Shown: positions 13,411 to 19,596 of the stretch, piece after piece
Layout: each line of letters starts with the position of its first letter
How positions within the stretch are numbered: position 1 is the stretch's first letter
Virus record (IMG/VR): IMGVR_UViG_3300042934_000252
Span: 1 to 36,539 of that record
Strand: one strand, 5' to 3'
Length of the DNA: 36,539 bases
From: a virus
Program-made: the position numbers and the translations under genes
Notes under the pieces: model-generated
What the model was told of the DNA's origin: nothing
What the model saw: only the letters and a program-made list of their open reading frames with translations
Database searches by the model: none

Positions 13411-13589
13411 GACTTGTCCTCGCGGTAGAAGAGTCGGCCGTCCGTGAAGTCGGATGCGACCAGTCCGGTGTCGATGTCGGGCACGGGGAAGAATCGGCCG
13501 TCGCGTGCGTGGTAGGCGCGTTTCCCGGCGTACCCGGGGAGTTCGAGCATCCAGATGTCACCGTCGCGTGCTTCGTGCCAGGCGTTCAC
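13407..13589 (-). CDS. Hypothetical protein, 60 aa
   Basis: The start is GTG at 13589, six bases after GGAGGT and overlapping the previous stop (GTGA). The product (V-N-A-W-H-E-A-R-D-G-D-I-W-M-L, A-R-D-G-R-F-F-P-V-P) looks like a small beta barrel or sheet. No family is recognised. Confidence 0.65.
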   Translation of the reverse strand: MNAWHEARDGDIWMLELPGYAGKRAYHARDGRFFPVPDIDTGLVASDFTDGRLFYREDKS

Positions 13590-13705
13590 AGGGTTACCTC
13601 CACGATGATTTGGATGATGACCACGGCGACGAACAGCCACCCGACGGTCACGAGAATGTTCGGGCGGTGCACACCCATAGGGCCAAGATCAGTGGGGCGG
13701 TTCAC
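13586..13705 (-). CDS. Small membrane peptide, 39 aa
   Basis: After a short N-terminus (V-N-R-P-T-D-L-G-P-M-G-V-H-R-P-N) the protein is one hydrophobic helix (I-L-V-T-V-G-W-L-F-V-A-V-V-I-I-Q-I-I-V). GTGA overlaps occur at both ends. An internal ATG would give 30 residues. Function unknown. Confidence 0.55.
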   Translation of the reverse strand: MNRPTDLGPMGVHRPNILVTVGWLFVAVVIIQIIVEVTL

Positions 13706-13863
13706 GGGGCATCCAAGACGGCATCGAGGACCGCGCGGGCGCGACGCTTGAACAACGCACCCTCCCAGTCGTCGGGCAGGTGGCTTTCGCCCAGGTGCTC
13801 GAACGCGTACATCTGCGTGGCTGCGGCCAGAACCTCGGCTTCGCTGAACGGCTCCCGGCTCAT
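13702..13863 (-). CDS. Hypothetical protein, 53 aa
   Basis: The product begins M-S-R-E-P-F-S-E-A-E-V-L-A-A-A-T-Q-M and continues as a helix rich in Ala and Arg. ATGA and GTGA overlaps join it to its neighbours. It is too short for family assignment but coding in pattern. Confidence 0.62.
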   Translation of the reverse strand: MSREPFSEAEVLAAATQMYAFEHLGESHLPDDWEGALFKRRARAVLDAVLDAP

Positions 13864-14078
13864 GGCTTATGTCCCCCGTCGTCTGCGATGGTCATCTCCC
13901 GCAGCACCCGTTCCCGCTGACCAACCCACGCATCCATCGCCGCGTAGTGTCGTTCCGCGAACCCAAGGTTCTGTGCGGCAACATGTGCGGCGTTCTTCGC
14001 ACGTTCAAGGGTGATGGCCGCTTCGTCACGGGCTTTCCGCGCTTCGGTGACTGCATCGTCAGCATCAGCAGCGTTCAT
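13860..14078 (-). CDS. Coiled-coil protein, 72 aa
   Basis: Residues 5-60 are a continuous, strongly charged Ala-rich helix (A-V-T-E-A-R-K-A-R-D-E-A-A, L-E-R-A-K-N-A-A-H-V-A-A) with heptad character. It may form a coiled coil. ATGA overlaps link it to both neighbours. Function unknown. Confidence 0.68.
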   Translation of the reverse strand: MNAADADDAVTEARKARDEAAITLERAKNAAHVAAQNLGFAERHYAAMDAWVGQRERVLREMTIADDGGHKP

Positions 14079-14383
14079 GACAGTGCCTGCTTCCGTCCGT
14101 CGATGTACCGCTTGATGCCTTCGAGTTCGTAGTCGATCCGGTACCCGAACCGCCTGAAGTCCTGCATGGCGGCGACAGCTTCGTCGGCGGTGAATCCGGC
14201 CTTGGCGATCTCAAGCGCGCCCTGCCGAATGTCTGCCCGCTGCTCCTCGTCGTACGTGACCGCGCGGAGGTTCTGTTCGAACTCGTCTGCCGACACGGCT
14301 TCGATCAGCGTGATGCCGTGTTCGATTTCGGAGAGTCTGAGGCGGATCGCGGCGCCGAACGTCGCGAAGAAGTCGCGGATCAT
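14075..14383 (-). CDS. Hypothetical helical protein, 102 aa
   Basis: The protein begins M-I-R-D-F-F-A-T-F-G-A-A-I-R-L-R-L-S-E-I-E. It is predicted to be mostly helical and ends R-Y-I-D-G-R-K-Q-A-L-S. An ATGA overlap precedes it. The N-terminal helix is amphipathic and could lie on a membrane. No family is recognised. Confidence 0.68.
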   Translation of the reverse strand: MIRDFFATFGAAIRLRLSEIEHGITLIEAVSADEFEQNLRAVTYDEEQRADIRQGALEIAKAGFTADEAVAAMQDFRRFGYRIDYELEGIKRYIDGRKQALS

Positions 14384-14538
14384 TTCTGCCTCCTGGGGCT
14401 GAACGCGATGGTGAACGCCGCGTGGGTTATGAGGGCTACGGTGAGCCCGTAGAGGATGGCTACACGGGTGAGGTGGTTCCGTTCACGGCGCATCCACGGG
14501 GGGCGACCGTTCACGTACGCCCACCGGTCACGACGCAT
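14380..14538 (-). CDS. Small membrane protein, 52 aa
   Basis: A basic, Trp-rich N-terminus (M-R-R-D-R-W-A-Y-V-N-G-R-P-P-W) is followed by one transmembrane segment (V-A-I-L-Y-G-L-T-V-A-L-I-T-H-A-A-F-T). The start overlaps the DUF4326 gene by 11 bases. Alternative upstream starts lack support. Confidence 0.6.
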   Translation of the reverse strand: MRRDRWAYVNGRPPWMRRERNHLTRVAILYGLTVALITHAAFTIAFSPRRQK

Positions 14539-14905
14539 GACCGTTGGCCAGTTCCAGCAGCACGTCGGCATGGCAGGGCTGATCCAGCGGGCACCAGCAG
14601 GCGAGGTCACGGCCACCGAGTTCGGTACGCAGGAGTGCGAGCGTTTCGGTGTCGTACTCGTGGGCGCCGAACGGGCCGGTCTGGAGCTCGAACGCCTCGA
14701 CTGCCCATGCCCGCGCCTCGGACGCGTCCGCGCTCACGCCCAGAACATGACTCCCCCGAACGATGTACGCCCTGGTCCCGTCGATGAGACGATCCCTGGT
14801 GATGCGGTACGGGTTGCCCCACTTCGACGGGCGCGACACGATCACCGCGTCCGGGTTCTCCGCCCGCCACGGACGCTGACGGGACATCTGAATCCGCTTA
14901 GGCAT
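14528..14905 (-). CDS. DUF4326 family protein
   Basis: The 125-residue protein contains V-I-V-S-R-P-S-K-W-G-N-P-Y near 20-32, a central helix, L-R-T-E-L-G-G-R-D-L-A-C-W-C and P-C-H-A-D-V-L-L-E-L. This is the DUF4326 signature, with R-P-S-x-W-G-N-P and C-W-C...C-H as conserved parts. The biochemical role is not settled. GGGGAG lies four bases before the ATG, and two strong hairpins lie upstream in its leader. Confidence 0.85.
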   Translation of the reverse strand: MPKRIQMSRQRPWRAENPDAVIVSRPSKWGNPYRITRDRLIDGTRAYIVRGSHVLGVSADASEARAWAVEAFELQTGPFGAHEYDTETLALLRTELGGRDLACWCPLDQPCHADVLLELANGHAS

Positions 14906-14930
14906 CGCTCTCCCCTTTTCGTTTGTGTGT

Positions 14931-14970
14931 TGTGGGGTTCGGTACCCCCATGGCCGAACCGAACCCCACA
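14931..14970 (-). terminator. 13-bp hairpin in the DUF4326 gene leader
   Basis: TGTGGGGTTCGGT (14931-14943) pairs perfectly with ACCGAACCCCACA (14958-14970) across a 14-base loop. It lies 25 bases from the DUF4326 start codon. No U-run follows on minus, so its role as a terminator, attenuator or RNA stabiliser is open. Confidence 0.45.
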
Positions 14971-14979
14971 AGATGGAAG

Positions 14980-15007
14980 GGGGCCAGTCGCGCTAACGAC
15001 TGGCCCC
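14980..15007. terminator. 11-bp GC-rich hairpin with CGCTAA loop
   Basis: GGGGCCAGTCG pairs with CGACTGGCCCC around the loop CGCTAA. The 12-base segment GCCAGTCGCGCT recurs at 15112-15123. A strong stem without a clear U-run on either strand; it could stop or process transcripts arriving from the right. Confidence 0.45.
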
Positions 15008-15087
15008 TGGCTCTGTTGGGTGGACCCGCCGAGCGACGCGGGCTGCAAACCAGGGGTGCACAACTCCCCCGGTCCTCACCGTGCGCG

Positions 15088-15106
15088 CCGGGGACTCGAA
15101 CCCCGG
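15088..15106 (-). ncRNA. T-arm-like hairpin without a complete tRNA
   Basis: On minus, CCGGGG-TTCGAGT-CCCCGG is a perfect T-arm with the standard loop. The 3' flank GCGCGCA would be an acceptor strand, but no complementary 5' strand lies at tRNA distance (CGTGCG about 75 bases upstream matches only out of register). Probably a decayed tRNA or a tRNA-like RNA. Confidence 0.35.
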
Positions 15107-15588
15107 TGTCTGCCAGTCGCGCTGATCCGAGCCGTTCCTGGTCGCCTCCGCACGCCTCTACGCGCTTGACGACCGTGTAGCAGCCACGTCAACCCCAGAA
15201 GGGGCATGAGGGAACGTGACTCCCGTAGCTCTCGAATCCAAAACTTGATGTATCAGCAGCACACAGAGGCTGCTCTCGACTGGCGAACCTCCAAGTTCCC
15301 AGTCATCAATTCCCTTCGATCCTTCTCGGCTTCTCGCCTTCGGACCTCCCCGGCTACTGCGATCGGCACACGCGAACCACCACGTCACCGCTAACAGAAC
15401 CCTTCCGGGTACTTTCTGCTGTTGAGTTGCTCCTGCCTGCCCTCTCCGCGCGGCTGGTCGGCCGGGATCTTGGAGGGTGTGGCATTGGTGTTGCGTGCAT
15501 TGCTCCGCCGTGACGCGGGAGTCCACCTGTGTGGAGGCAATGCGGTAGCCAGGCTTCGACCGTGTGGCTGAAGTTGAGCGGGTTCGGG

Positions 15589-15666
15589 TTACTCGAGCTC
15601 TGGGATGTCCGCTGGCAGGGGCGGGTCGTCGGTAAGGATGTCCGGAACAGGACGAGACACAATCAC
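15589..15666 (-). CDS. 25-residue acidic peptide
   Basis: A GTG at 15666 overlaps the previous stop (GTGA). The product reads V-I-V-S-R-P-V-P-D-I-L-T-D-D-P-P-L-P and ends A-D-I-P-E-L-E. The overlap is the only evidence for translation; it may be the last, coupled gene of this early group. Confidence 0.4.
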   Translation of the reverse strand: MIVSRPVPDILTDDPPLPADIPELE

Positions 15667-15842
15667 GACGCAGCCTCCTCGGACGTGTACCGCAGCGATC
15701 GGCATCCGGGACACGTCCACCGGTACCCGCCGAAGTCGTTGCGGGTCGCGTTCACGTCGCCGTCGAACTCGCAGTGCTCGTTGGTCTCCGCGTCGAGAAG
15801 CTTGTTGCACACGCCGTAGATGACGGTTCCGTGGTTGCTCAT
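15663..15842 (-). CDS. Small zinc-binding-like protein, 59 aa
   Basis: The protein begins M-S-N-H-G-T-V-I-Y-G-V-C-N-K-L and carries H-C-E-F-D and W-T-C-P-G-C-R, giving a Cys/His set that could bind zinc. ATGA joins it to the gene before it. No family is recognised. Confidence 0.62.
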   Translation of the reverse strand: MSNHGTVIYGVCNKLLDAETNEHCEFDGDVNATRNDFGGYRWTCPGCRSLRYTSEEAAS

Positions 15843-15961
15843 CGTCCTGCCTCCCAGTCGGAACCAGCATTGAACGCCGCCTGAAGGTCCACCACGGCCA
15901 GCTCGGACAGTGGACCCAGGGTGGCGAGGAGTTGACCAAACGCAAACTCACGATCGGACAT
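15839..15961 (-). CDS. Hypothetical protein, 40 aa
   Basis: The product begins M-S-D-R-E-F-A-F-G-Q-L-L-A-T-L and is a single helical unit ending S-D-W-E-A-G-R. TGATG couples it to the membrane protein gene and ATGA to the next. Function unknown. Confidence 0.55.
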   Translation of the reverse strand: MSDREFAFGQLLATLGPLSELAVVDLQAAFNAGSDWEAGR

Positions 15962-16164
15962 CACACACCCCCCATGTGGTCAACGTCCGACTCAAACCTG
16001 GGCCGACCCGGCGTCTCGTGCTGCCGGTGCTCAACCAGCAGCACCACCGCAAGCAGACCCGCCCCGATACCGAGCGGCACCCACCCGTCCATCCCGAAAA
16101 ACACAAGGGTCGCGCCGAAGAAGAACAGGAACCCTCCAGCGATCGCATTCAACGCACGGAACAT
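15961..16164 (-). CDS. Two-helix membrane protein, 67 aa
   Basis: Residues 5-25 (L-N-A-I-A-G-G-F-L-F-F-F-G) and 28-46 (V-P-L-G-I-G-A-G-L-L-A-V-V-L-L) are hydrophobic segments, followed by a polar basic tail. It is encoded right after the excisionase-like gene and before small coupled genes. It may act at the host membrane early in infection; this is a guess. Confidence 0.65.
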   Translation of the reverse strand: MFRALNAIAGGFLFFFGATLVFFGMDGWVPLGIGAGLLAVVLLVEHRQHETPGRPRFESDVDHMGGV

Positions 16165-16365
16165 TCAGGCCACCTCCCGCTCAGAATCGGCGGGGATCAG
16201 GCGGGCCTGATTCCAAGCGTCAAGATCCGCCGCATAGAACGCGTTCCGCTTGCCCTGCTTGTAATGCTTCGGGCCGGCGCCCTGCGAGATCAGGTTGTAG
16301 AGCGTCTGCGTTGCCATGCCGCAGTATTCAGCGGCGGCTTTCGACGTCAGGACGGGGCCGCTCAC
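16165..16365 (-). CDS. Excisionase-like HTH protein
   Basis: This 66-residue protein shows the HTH_17/MerR-like pattern: V-L-T-S-K-A-A-A-E-Y-C-G-M-A-T-Q-T-L-Y-N-L-I near the N-terminus, then R-N-A-F-Y-A-A-D-L-D-A-W. Such proteins act as excisionases or transcription factors. Its position directly after the Cro-like gene in the lytic operon favours excision control with the integrase at 18212. The GTG start overlaps the previous stop (GTGA). Confidence 0.8.
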   Translation of the reverse strand: MSGPVLTSKAAAEYCGMATQTLYNLISQGAGPKHYKQGKRNAFYAADLDAWNQARLIPADSEREVA

Positions 16366-16595
16366 GCTGCACGCTCCCCGATAAGGGCCTCAACGGACCG
16401 GTCGAGTGCTGCGGCAATGCGGAGGAAGTTCTTGACGGTCAGCGCTTCAGGCTTGACCTTGAGCTGGTGACGGAGCGTCGACCGTGCGATACCAGACGCT
16501 TCGGCCAACCATGAGAACTTGCGGCCCTCGGTCTCGAGTACCCGCAAGACTCGCGCGGCTGCTTCGCCGTCTGCGAGGGGTGTGTTGGTTGCCAT
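16362..16595 (-). CDS. Cro-like HTH regulator
   Basis: The 77-residue protein has a full Xre-type HTH (F-S-W-L-A-E-A-S-G-I-A-R-S-T-L-R-H-Q-L and L-T-V-K-N-F-L-R-I-A-A-A-L). It is transcribed away from the repressor gene and opens the early lytic operon, the position of Cro. The start at 16595 lies six bases after a likely -10 (TAGACT), which suggests a leaderless mRNA. Confidence 0.82.
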   Translation of the reverse strand: MATNTPLADGEAAARVLRVLETEGRKFSWLAEASGIARSTLRHQLKVKPEALTVKNFLRIAAALDRSVEALIGERAA

Positions 16596-16601
16596 ACCTG
16601 G

Positions 16602-16661
16602 AGTCTAGATACCCATATGGCAATACGTCAACCCTTTTCGGCAATATCACGCAACCTTTTG
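16602..16661 (-). promoter_or_regulatory. Early lytic promoter and tandem operator repeats
   Basis: On minus, TTGACG (16626-16631) and TAGACT (16602-16607) are 18 bases apart and the -10 lies six bases before the Cro-like ATG. Within and behind it are two ~21-bp direct repeats starting GGCAATA and containing CAACC-TTTT (16619-16639 and 16640-16661), probably operators. CCATATGG lies in the spacer. Confidence 0.6.
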
Positions 16662-16759
16662 GCCACACGCATGTATCAGACGGGCACCTGACGTCTCTGA
16701 CGGGACATGAAAGAGACCCAAAAGGCCGCTTCCGCCACGTTTCTCGCAACCGGAACGGC

Positions 16760-16775
16760 TAGTATCGACGCCGTG
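16760..16775 (+). promoter_or_regulatory. Likely -10 of a leaderless repressor transcript
   Basis: TAGTAT (16760-16765) lies seven bases before GTG 16773, the distance expected when transcription begins at the start codon. No good -35 is visible. It supports GTG 16773 as the repressor start. Confidence 0.4.
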
Positions 16776-17027
16776 GATGACGCGCCTCTGACCACCGCTG
16801 ACGTGGTGCGCGAACTAAAGAAGGAAGCCCTCGACGTGTACGGCACTCGAGGGAAGTTCTCCGACGCCATGAACGAGTCCGACAACACTGTTGGGCGGTA
16901 CTTCCGGGGTGAACGCGAGATGCCGGCCGACTTCCTGCTGCGGGCCATCGTTCTTCTCGGGGTCACCCCGGAACAGTTCTTCGCTAATGCACGAGCGACG
17001 CGGTCGGTGCCAACCAAGGGTGACTGA
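16773..17027 (+). CDS. Immunity repressor candidate (HTH)
   Basis: The 84-residue protein holds an HTH-like core (G-K-F-S-D-A-M-N-E-S-D-N-T-V-G-R-Y-F-R-G) followed by P-A-D-F-L-L-R-A-I-V-L-L-G-V-T-P-E-Q-F. It is divergent from the Cro-like gene across the tandem repeats, the normal position of the lysogeny repressor. It has no protease or dimerisation domain, so it would be a small repressor. GTG 16773 is chosen because of the adjacent -10; an ATG at 16707 would add 22 residues without a good ribosome binding site. Confidence 0.72.
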   Translation: MDDAPLTTADVVRELKKEALDVYGTRGKFSDAMNESDNTVGRYFRGEREMPADFLLRAIVLLGVTPEQFFANARATRSVPTKGD

Positions 17028-17190
17028 GCGCTTCGAGCTCTTCCATGAGCTGCATGAGCCCAGGGCATGAGCGCCCCATCTGCATGACTGGGCAGATCGT
17101 CTCGCATGAGACACCAGCGCCGCAGATGATGCGGTCTTGTGTCGTGGGGACGTCTTCGCGTAGCGGTGGGTCGCAGGCGCGCTCGATCAT
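16984..17190 (-). CDS. Small Cys-rich protein convergent with the repressor, 68 aa
   Basis: The frame begins M-I-E-R-A-C-D-P-P-L-R-E-D-V and carries C-G-A-G-V-S-C-E-T-I-C-P-V-M then S-C-P-G-L-M, a possible metal site. Codon use is phage-like. Its 3' end overlaps the repressor gene by 44 bases on the other strand. The ribosome binding site is a G run. It is plausible but less secure than its neighbours. Confidence 0.45.
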   Translation of the reverse strand: MIERACDPPLREDVPTTQDRIICGAGVSCETICPVMQMGRSCPGLMQLMEELEALSHPWLAPTASLVH

Positions 17191-17289
17191 TGGTATTCCC
17201 CCCCGGGGGTTGTGAAGCTTGGACCAGTGGGCTAGCGGCGAGGTGATTCACGGGGTCCAGGTGAATATGAGGGCACTCTAACCCAGGGC

Positions 17290-17345
17290 GGGGACAAGTT
17301 GGACGGCGAAGTCCGGAATCCTTGTCCCCCTTAAGGGGGGTCTTT
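17290..17345 (+). terminator. Attenuator-like pair of alternative hairpins
   Basis: GGGGACAAG (17290-17298) can pair with CTTGTCCCC (17321-17329), enclosing GGAC/GTCC. Its 3' arm overlaps CCCCC-TTAA-GGGGG (17326-17339), followed by TCTTTC. The two stems exclude each other, as in an attenuator. It lies downstream of the repressor and in the direction of the integrase. Confidence 0.5.
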
Positions 17346-17469
17346 CATAACTTTCTGGATACAACGCTAGCCAAGTTGCACCAACCCTTGGGGAAGCACA
17401 TGCAGAGGCTCAGGAATGCCTCTTGACATTGACTTCGGCGACCCGAAAAGATCCCGAGCCTCACGCCCA

Positions 17470-17919
17470 TCACCCAGCGCGTCGCCCACCGCTGTGGCGC
17501 CCCTTGGCGAGCATGTCAGCCATGTTCTCAGCATGGGTGCCCGCGAACAGATGGAGGGGGTTGATACACGGAGGGTTGTCGCACGTGTGGCAGATCTCCA
17601 TGCCGTCAGGAATTGCACCGTGGTGGACCTCGTATGACAGGCGGTGTGCGGAGGCGGTGCCAAGCGCCTTCCCTGCCTTCACCCTGCCGTAGCCATGAGC
17701 AGCCTTCGGGCCGTCGAACTCCCAGCACCCACTGTCGGTGACAGTCCACCCGTAATACTCAAGACGCTGAATCGGCGTGAGATCCTGCCGGTAGACGCGG
17801 ACGCCGGCGCGCTGTAGCTGCTTGCGGTGCTTCCAGCAAAGGCTGAGCTTCTTGGCATCGCTGCCACACTCGGCGATTGCGCATTTCTCGTCAGTCAGAC
17901 GGCCTGTAGGGTTAACCAC
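17470..17919 (-). CDS. HNH homing-type endonuclease
   Basis: The 149-residue protein has an N-terminal zinc-type pair (C-A-I-A-E-C), then [29 protein letters not shown], and [19 protein letters not shown]. This last segment is the HNH active region found in free-standing phage homing nucleases. The gene is on minus between the repressor and the integrase, which are on plus, and has its own leader. That fits a mobile intergenic insertion. Start GTG 17919 follows AAGGAG. Confidence 0.85.
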   Translation of the reverse strand: MVNPTGRLTDEKCAIAECGSDAKKLSLCWKHRKQLQRAGVRVYRQDLTPIQRLEYYGWTVTDSGCWEFDGPKAAHGYGRVKAGKALGTASAHRLSYEVHHGAIPDGMEICHTCDNPPCINPLHLFAGTHAENMADMLAKGRHSGGRRAG

Positions 17920-17975
17920 ATCGAACTCCTTGCTAGTTCGGTCAATCCCCGGCCTGTTAGCGCAGGTGCGGGGGC
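17917..17975 (-). promoter_or_regulatory. Tandem-hairpin mRNA leader, copy B
   Basis: Hairpin 1 (17947-17975) is CCCCCG...CGGGG with inner CCTG/CAGG and loop CGCTAA. Hairpin 2 is CGAACT/AGTTCG around AGCAAGG, which carries the Shine-Dalgarno. TAATAT lies six bases before hairpin 1 on minus, so the hairpin is near the mRNA 5' end. Confidence 0.7.
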
Positions 17976-18024
17976 TTCTTCATATTAAGGGGTGCCTCCG
18001 ACATTGCTGTTGGGGTTCGGCGTC

Positions 18025-18053
18025 TTTACAGGTTGTCTTTACAGATGTAGACT
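18025..18053 (+). promoter_or_regulatory. Integrase operon promoter, probably leaderless
   Basis: TTTACA (18025-18030) and TAGACT (18048-18053) are exactly 17 bases apart. TAGACT ends seven bases before ATG 18061. The 10-base repeat GTCTTTACAG occurs at 18022-18031 and 18035-18044, overlapping the -35, and may be bound by the ribbon-helix-helix product. Confidence 0.62.
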
Positions 18054-18060
18054 CGGATGC

Positions 18061-18219
18061 ATGGCTAGGGCTAAGGGTGCTACTCCGGTGTCGAACTTCC
18101 GTATCCCCGCGGAGCTGAAGCAGAAGGCCGTGGAGAAGGCTGAGTCGGAGGGGCGGAGTCTCACCGACGTGATCGTGGATTACCTGCGTGAGTACACCAG
18201 CGGTGACCAAGATGGCTAG
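18061..18219 (+). CDS. Ribbon-helix-helix regulator of the integrase operon
   Basis: The 52-residue protein reads A-T-P-V-S-N-F-R-I-P-A-E-L-K-Q-K-A-V-E-K-A-E then G-R-S-L-T-D-V-I-V-D-Y-L, a ribbon-helix-helix (Arc/CopG) domain in which the first strand contacts DNA and the G-x-S-x-T turn starts helix B. It overlaps integrase by eight bases. A likely role is autoregulation through the GTCTTTACAG repeats, or control of integration direction. Confidence 0.8.
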   Translation: MARAKGATPVSNFRIPAELKQKAVEKAESEGRSLTDVIVDYLREYTSGDQDG

Positions 18220-19447
18220 GCCACCGCTGCCGCTGGAGACTTACGGGAAGATCCGTACGTTCACTCACAACGAGAAGCCGGCCGCTAGCGCTTGGTACCG
18301 CGACAGTGACGGTGAAACACGACGGATGATGCGGACGGGGCGGACGAAGGCCCTAGCGGTGAACGCGCTCAAGGAGGCGCTGCGTGATCGTCTGGCGCCG
18401 GCCGGGGAACTCATCACCCGCGACTCCACCCTCCTCCAGTTGGCTGATGCGTGGAAGGTGGAGATGCTGGCGGACACGAACCTGGCGGACGGGACGAAAC
18501 TCACCTACCAGGAGGCGTTGAAGGCGGTTCTGCGGGGTTTGTCGGGTGTGCGGGTTGGGGAGGCTACCCCCGCGAAGCTGAACCGTTATATCCAGGCTGT
18601 GGCGTTGAAGACTCCTGGGCAGGCGCGGACGGTTCGGATTGTGTTGAAGCACATGATGTCGTTTGCGGTGTATGCGGGTGCGGTGGATTCGAACCCGGTG
18701 CCGGAGACGAAGGCGGTGACGCGGACGAAGCCGAAGGTGAAGGCGTTGCGTGCGGCCGACATTGCTGCGATTCGTGGGTTGTTGGAGGTGTGGGATGCCG
18801 GGTTCGACCGGTACCAGCGTCCACGGAACGGGAGTCTGCGGGACACGATGGACATGTATGCGGCGACGGGTGCGCGCACGTCGGAGGTTCTGGCGTTGCG
18901 GTGGTCGGACTTCAACTTCGATTCGATGCCGCCCACGGTCACGATCAACGGGACTGTCTCTAGGAGCATTGACGGGAAGCTGGTTGTGAAGGACACGTTG
19001 AAGACGGACAAGTCCCGGCGTGAGCTCGAGTTGCCTGTGTTCGTGGTGCCGATGCTCGAGGCCCGCGCCCGCGAGGCGTATTCGGATCTGGTGTTTCCGT
19101 CTGCGGCGGGGACGCCGCGGTGGCCTGACAACCTTCGCAGGGATTGGCGGGCCGCACTGGACGGGTCCGGGTATGCGTCTGTGACTCCTGGGGCGTTCCG
19201 TAAGGCTGTGGCGACGGTGCTTGCTGAGGATCTGGGTGTTGAGGCTGCGCGTGACCAGCTCGGGCATACGGGGTTCGGGAACCTGCGGCATTACGTGGAG
19301 CAGGCTTCGCGTGGGCCGGCGTCCGCGTCGACCGTGCAGAAGTTGCTGTCCCCTGTGTCTGGGGTGGCTGTTAATGTGAACGTAGAAGCCCCCGACCCGA
19401 TTGCGACGGGCCGAGGGCAAGAGCCGACTAATAAGGAGTCGACATGA
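18212..19447 (+). CDS. int: Tyrosine integrase
   Basis: This 411-residue recombinase has an N-terminal arm-binding region, a core-binding domain (near 75-160) and a catalytic domain. Catalytic residues visible are R222 in G-A-R-T-S-E-V-L-A-L, R330 in P-G-A-F-R-K, H352 in L-G-H-T-G and nucleophile Y361 in L-R-H-Y-V. The usual His of the H-x-x-R motif is replaced (G-A-F-R). It would join attP (19966-20015) to a host tRNA gene. The start at 18212 overlaps the previous gene; the C-terminal tail overlaps the leader of the next gene. Confidence 0.93.
   Translation: MARPPLPLETYGKIRTFTHNEKPAASAWYRDSDGETRRMMRTGRTKALAVNALKEALRDRLAPAGELITRDSTLLQLADAWKVEMLADTNLADGTKLTYQEALKAVLRGLSGVRVGEATPAKLNRYIQAVALKTPGQARTVRIVLKHMMSFAVYAGAVDSNPVPETKAVTRTKPKVKALRAADIAAIRGLLEVWDAGFDRYQRPRNGSLRDTMDMYAATGARTSEVLALRWSDFNFDSMPPTVTINGTVSRSIDGKLVVKDTLKTDKSRRELELPVFVVPMLEARAREAYSDLVFPSAAGTPRWPDNLRRDWRAALDGSGYASVTPGAFRKAVATVLAEDLGVEAARDQLGHTGFGNLRHYVEQASRGPASASTVQKLLSPVSGVAVNVNVEAPDPIATGRGQEPTNKEST
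19388..19446 (+). promoter_or_regulatory. Tandem-hairpin mRNA leader, copy D, inside the integrase 3' end
   Basis: Hairpin 1 (19388-19418) is GCCC-c-CG-a-CCCG, loop, CGGG-c-CG-a-GGGC: the same two-stem shape with different bases. Hairpin 2 is CGACT/AGTCG around AATAAGG, holding the Shine-Dalgarno. It lies entirely within integrase codons apart from the final bases. Confidence 0.6.
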
Positions 19448-19596
19448 GCGAGTCTACCGAACGATCTGGTACCAAACCCCGGCGCTGCTACAAGGACGGT
19501 AATCCCGTCCCGCGCTTCGGTGATGCGATCCTCGATCACGAGATTGAGGAATACAGGACTTGGGTCGAAGCGCTGCGCTCGGACGGGGGCGAATGA
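19444..19596 (+). CDS. Hypothetical protein, 50 aa
   Basis: The start ATG overlaps the integrase stop (ATGA). The product begins M-S-E-S-T-E-R-S-G-T-K-P-R-R-C-Y-K-D-G-N and ends in an acidic helix (I-E-E-Y-R-T-W-V-E-A-L). Leader copy D precedes it. No family is recognised. It is coupled to the next gene by TGATG. Confidence 0.68.
   Translation: MSESTERSGTKPRRCYKDGNPVPRFGDAILDHEIEEYRTWVEALRSDGGE

Larger units (their letters stand above)
14906..15588. other. Longest gene-free region: hairpins and a T-arm-like element
   Basis: About 680 bases lie between the DUF4326 gene and the 25-residue ORF. The longest frames have poor codon use and no ribosome binding site. The region holds two strong hairpins (14931-14970, 14980-15007), the T-arm-like hairpin at 15088-15106 and smaller stems such as GCAGC/GCTGC. 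It may encode structured RNA or contain a replication or regulatory site. Confidence 0.55.

Noticed and set aside
15158-15526. Minus-strand open frame of 122 codons in the long intergenic region
   Set aside because: Rare codons (AGA, AGG, GGA) are frequent, no ribosome binding site is present, and it overlaps T-arm-like structure.
17423-17451. Plus-strand promoter TTGACA with a weak AAAGAT box
   Set aside because: The -35 is good but the -10 is poor and no plus-strand gene lies nearby; it is antisense to the end of the HNH gene.
18353-19420. Minus-strand open frame of 355 codons
   Set aside because: Antisense to the integ­rase, which has a full set of recombinase motifs.
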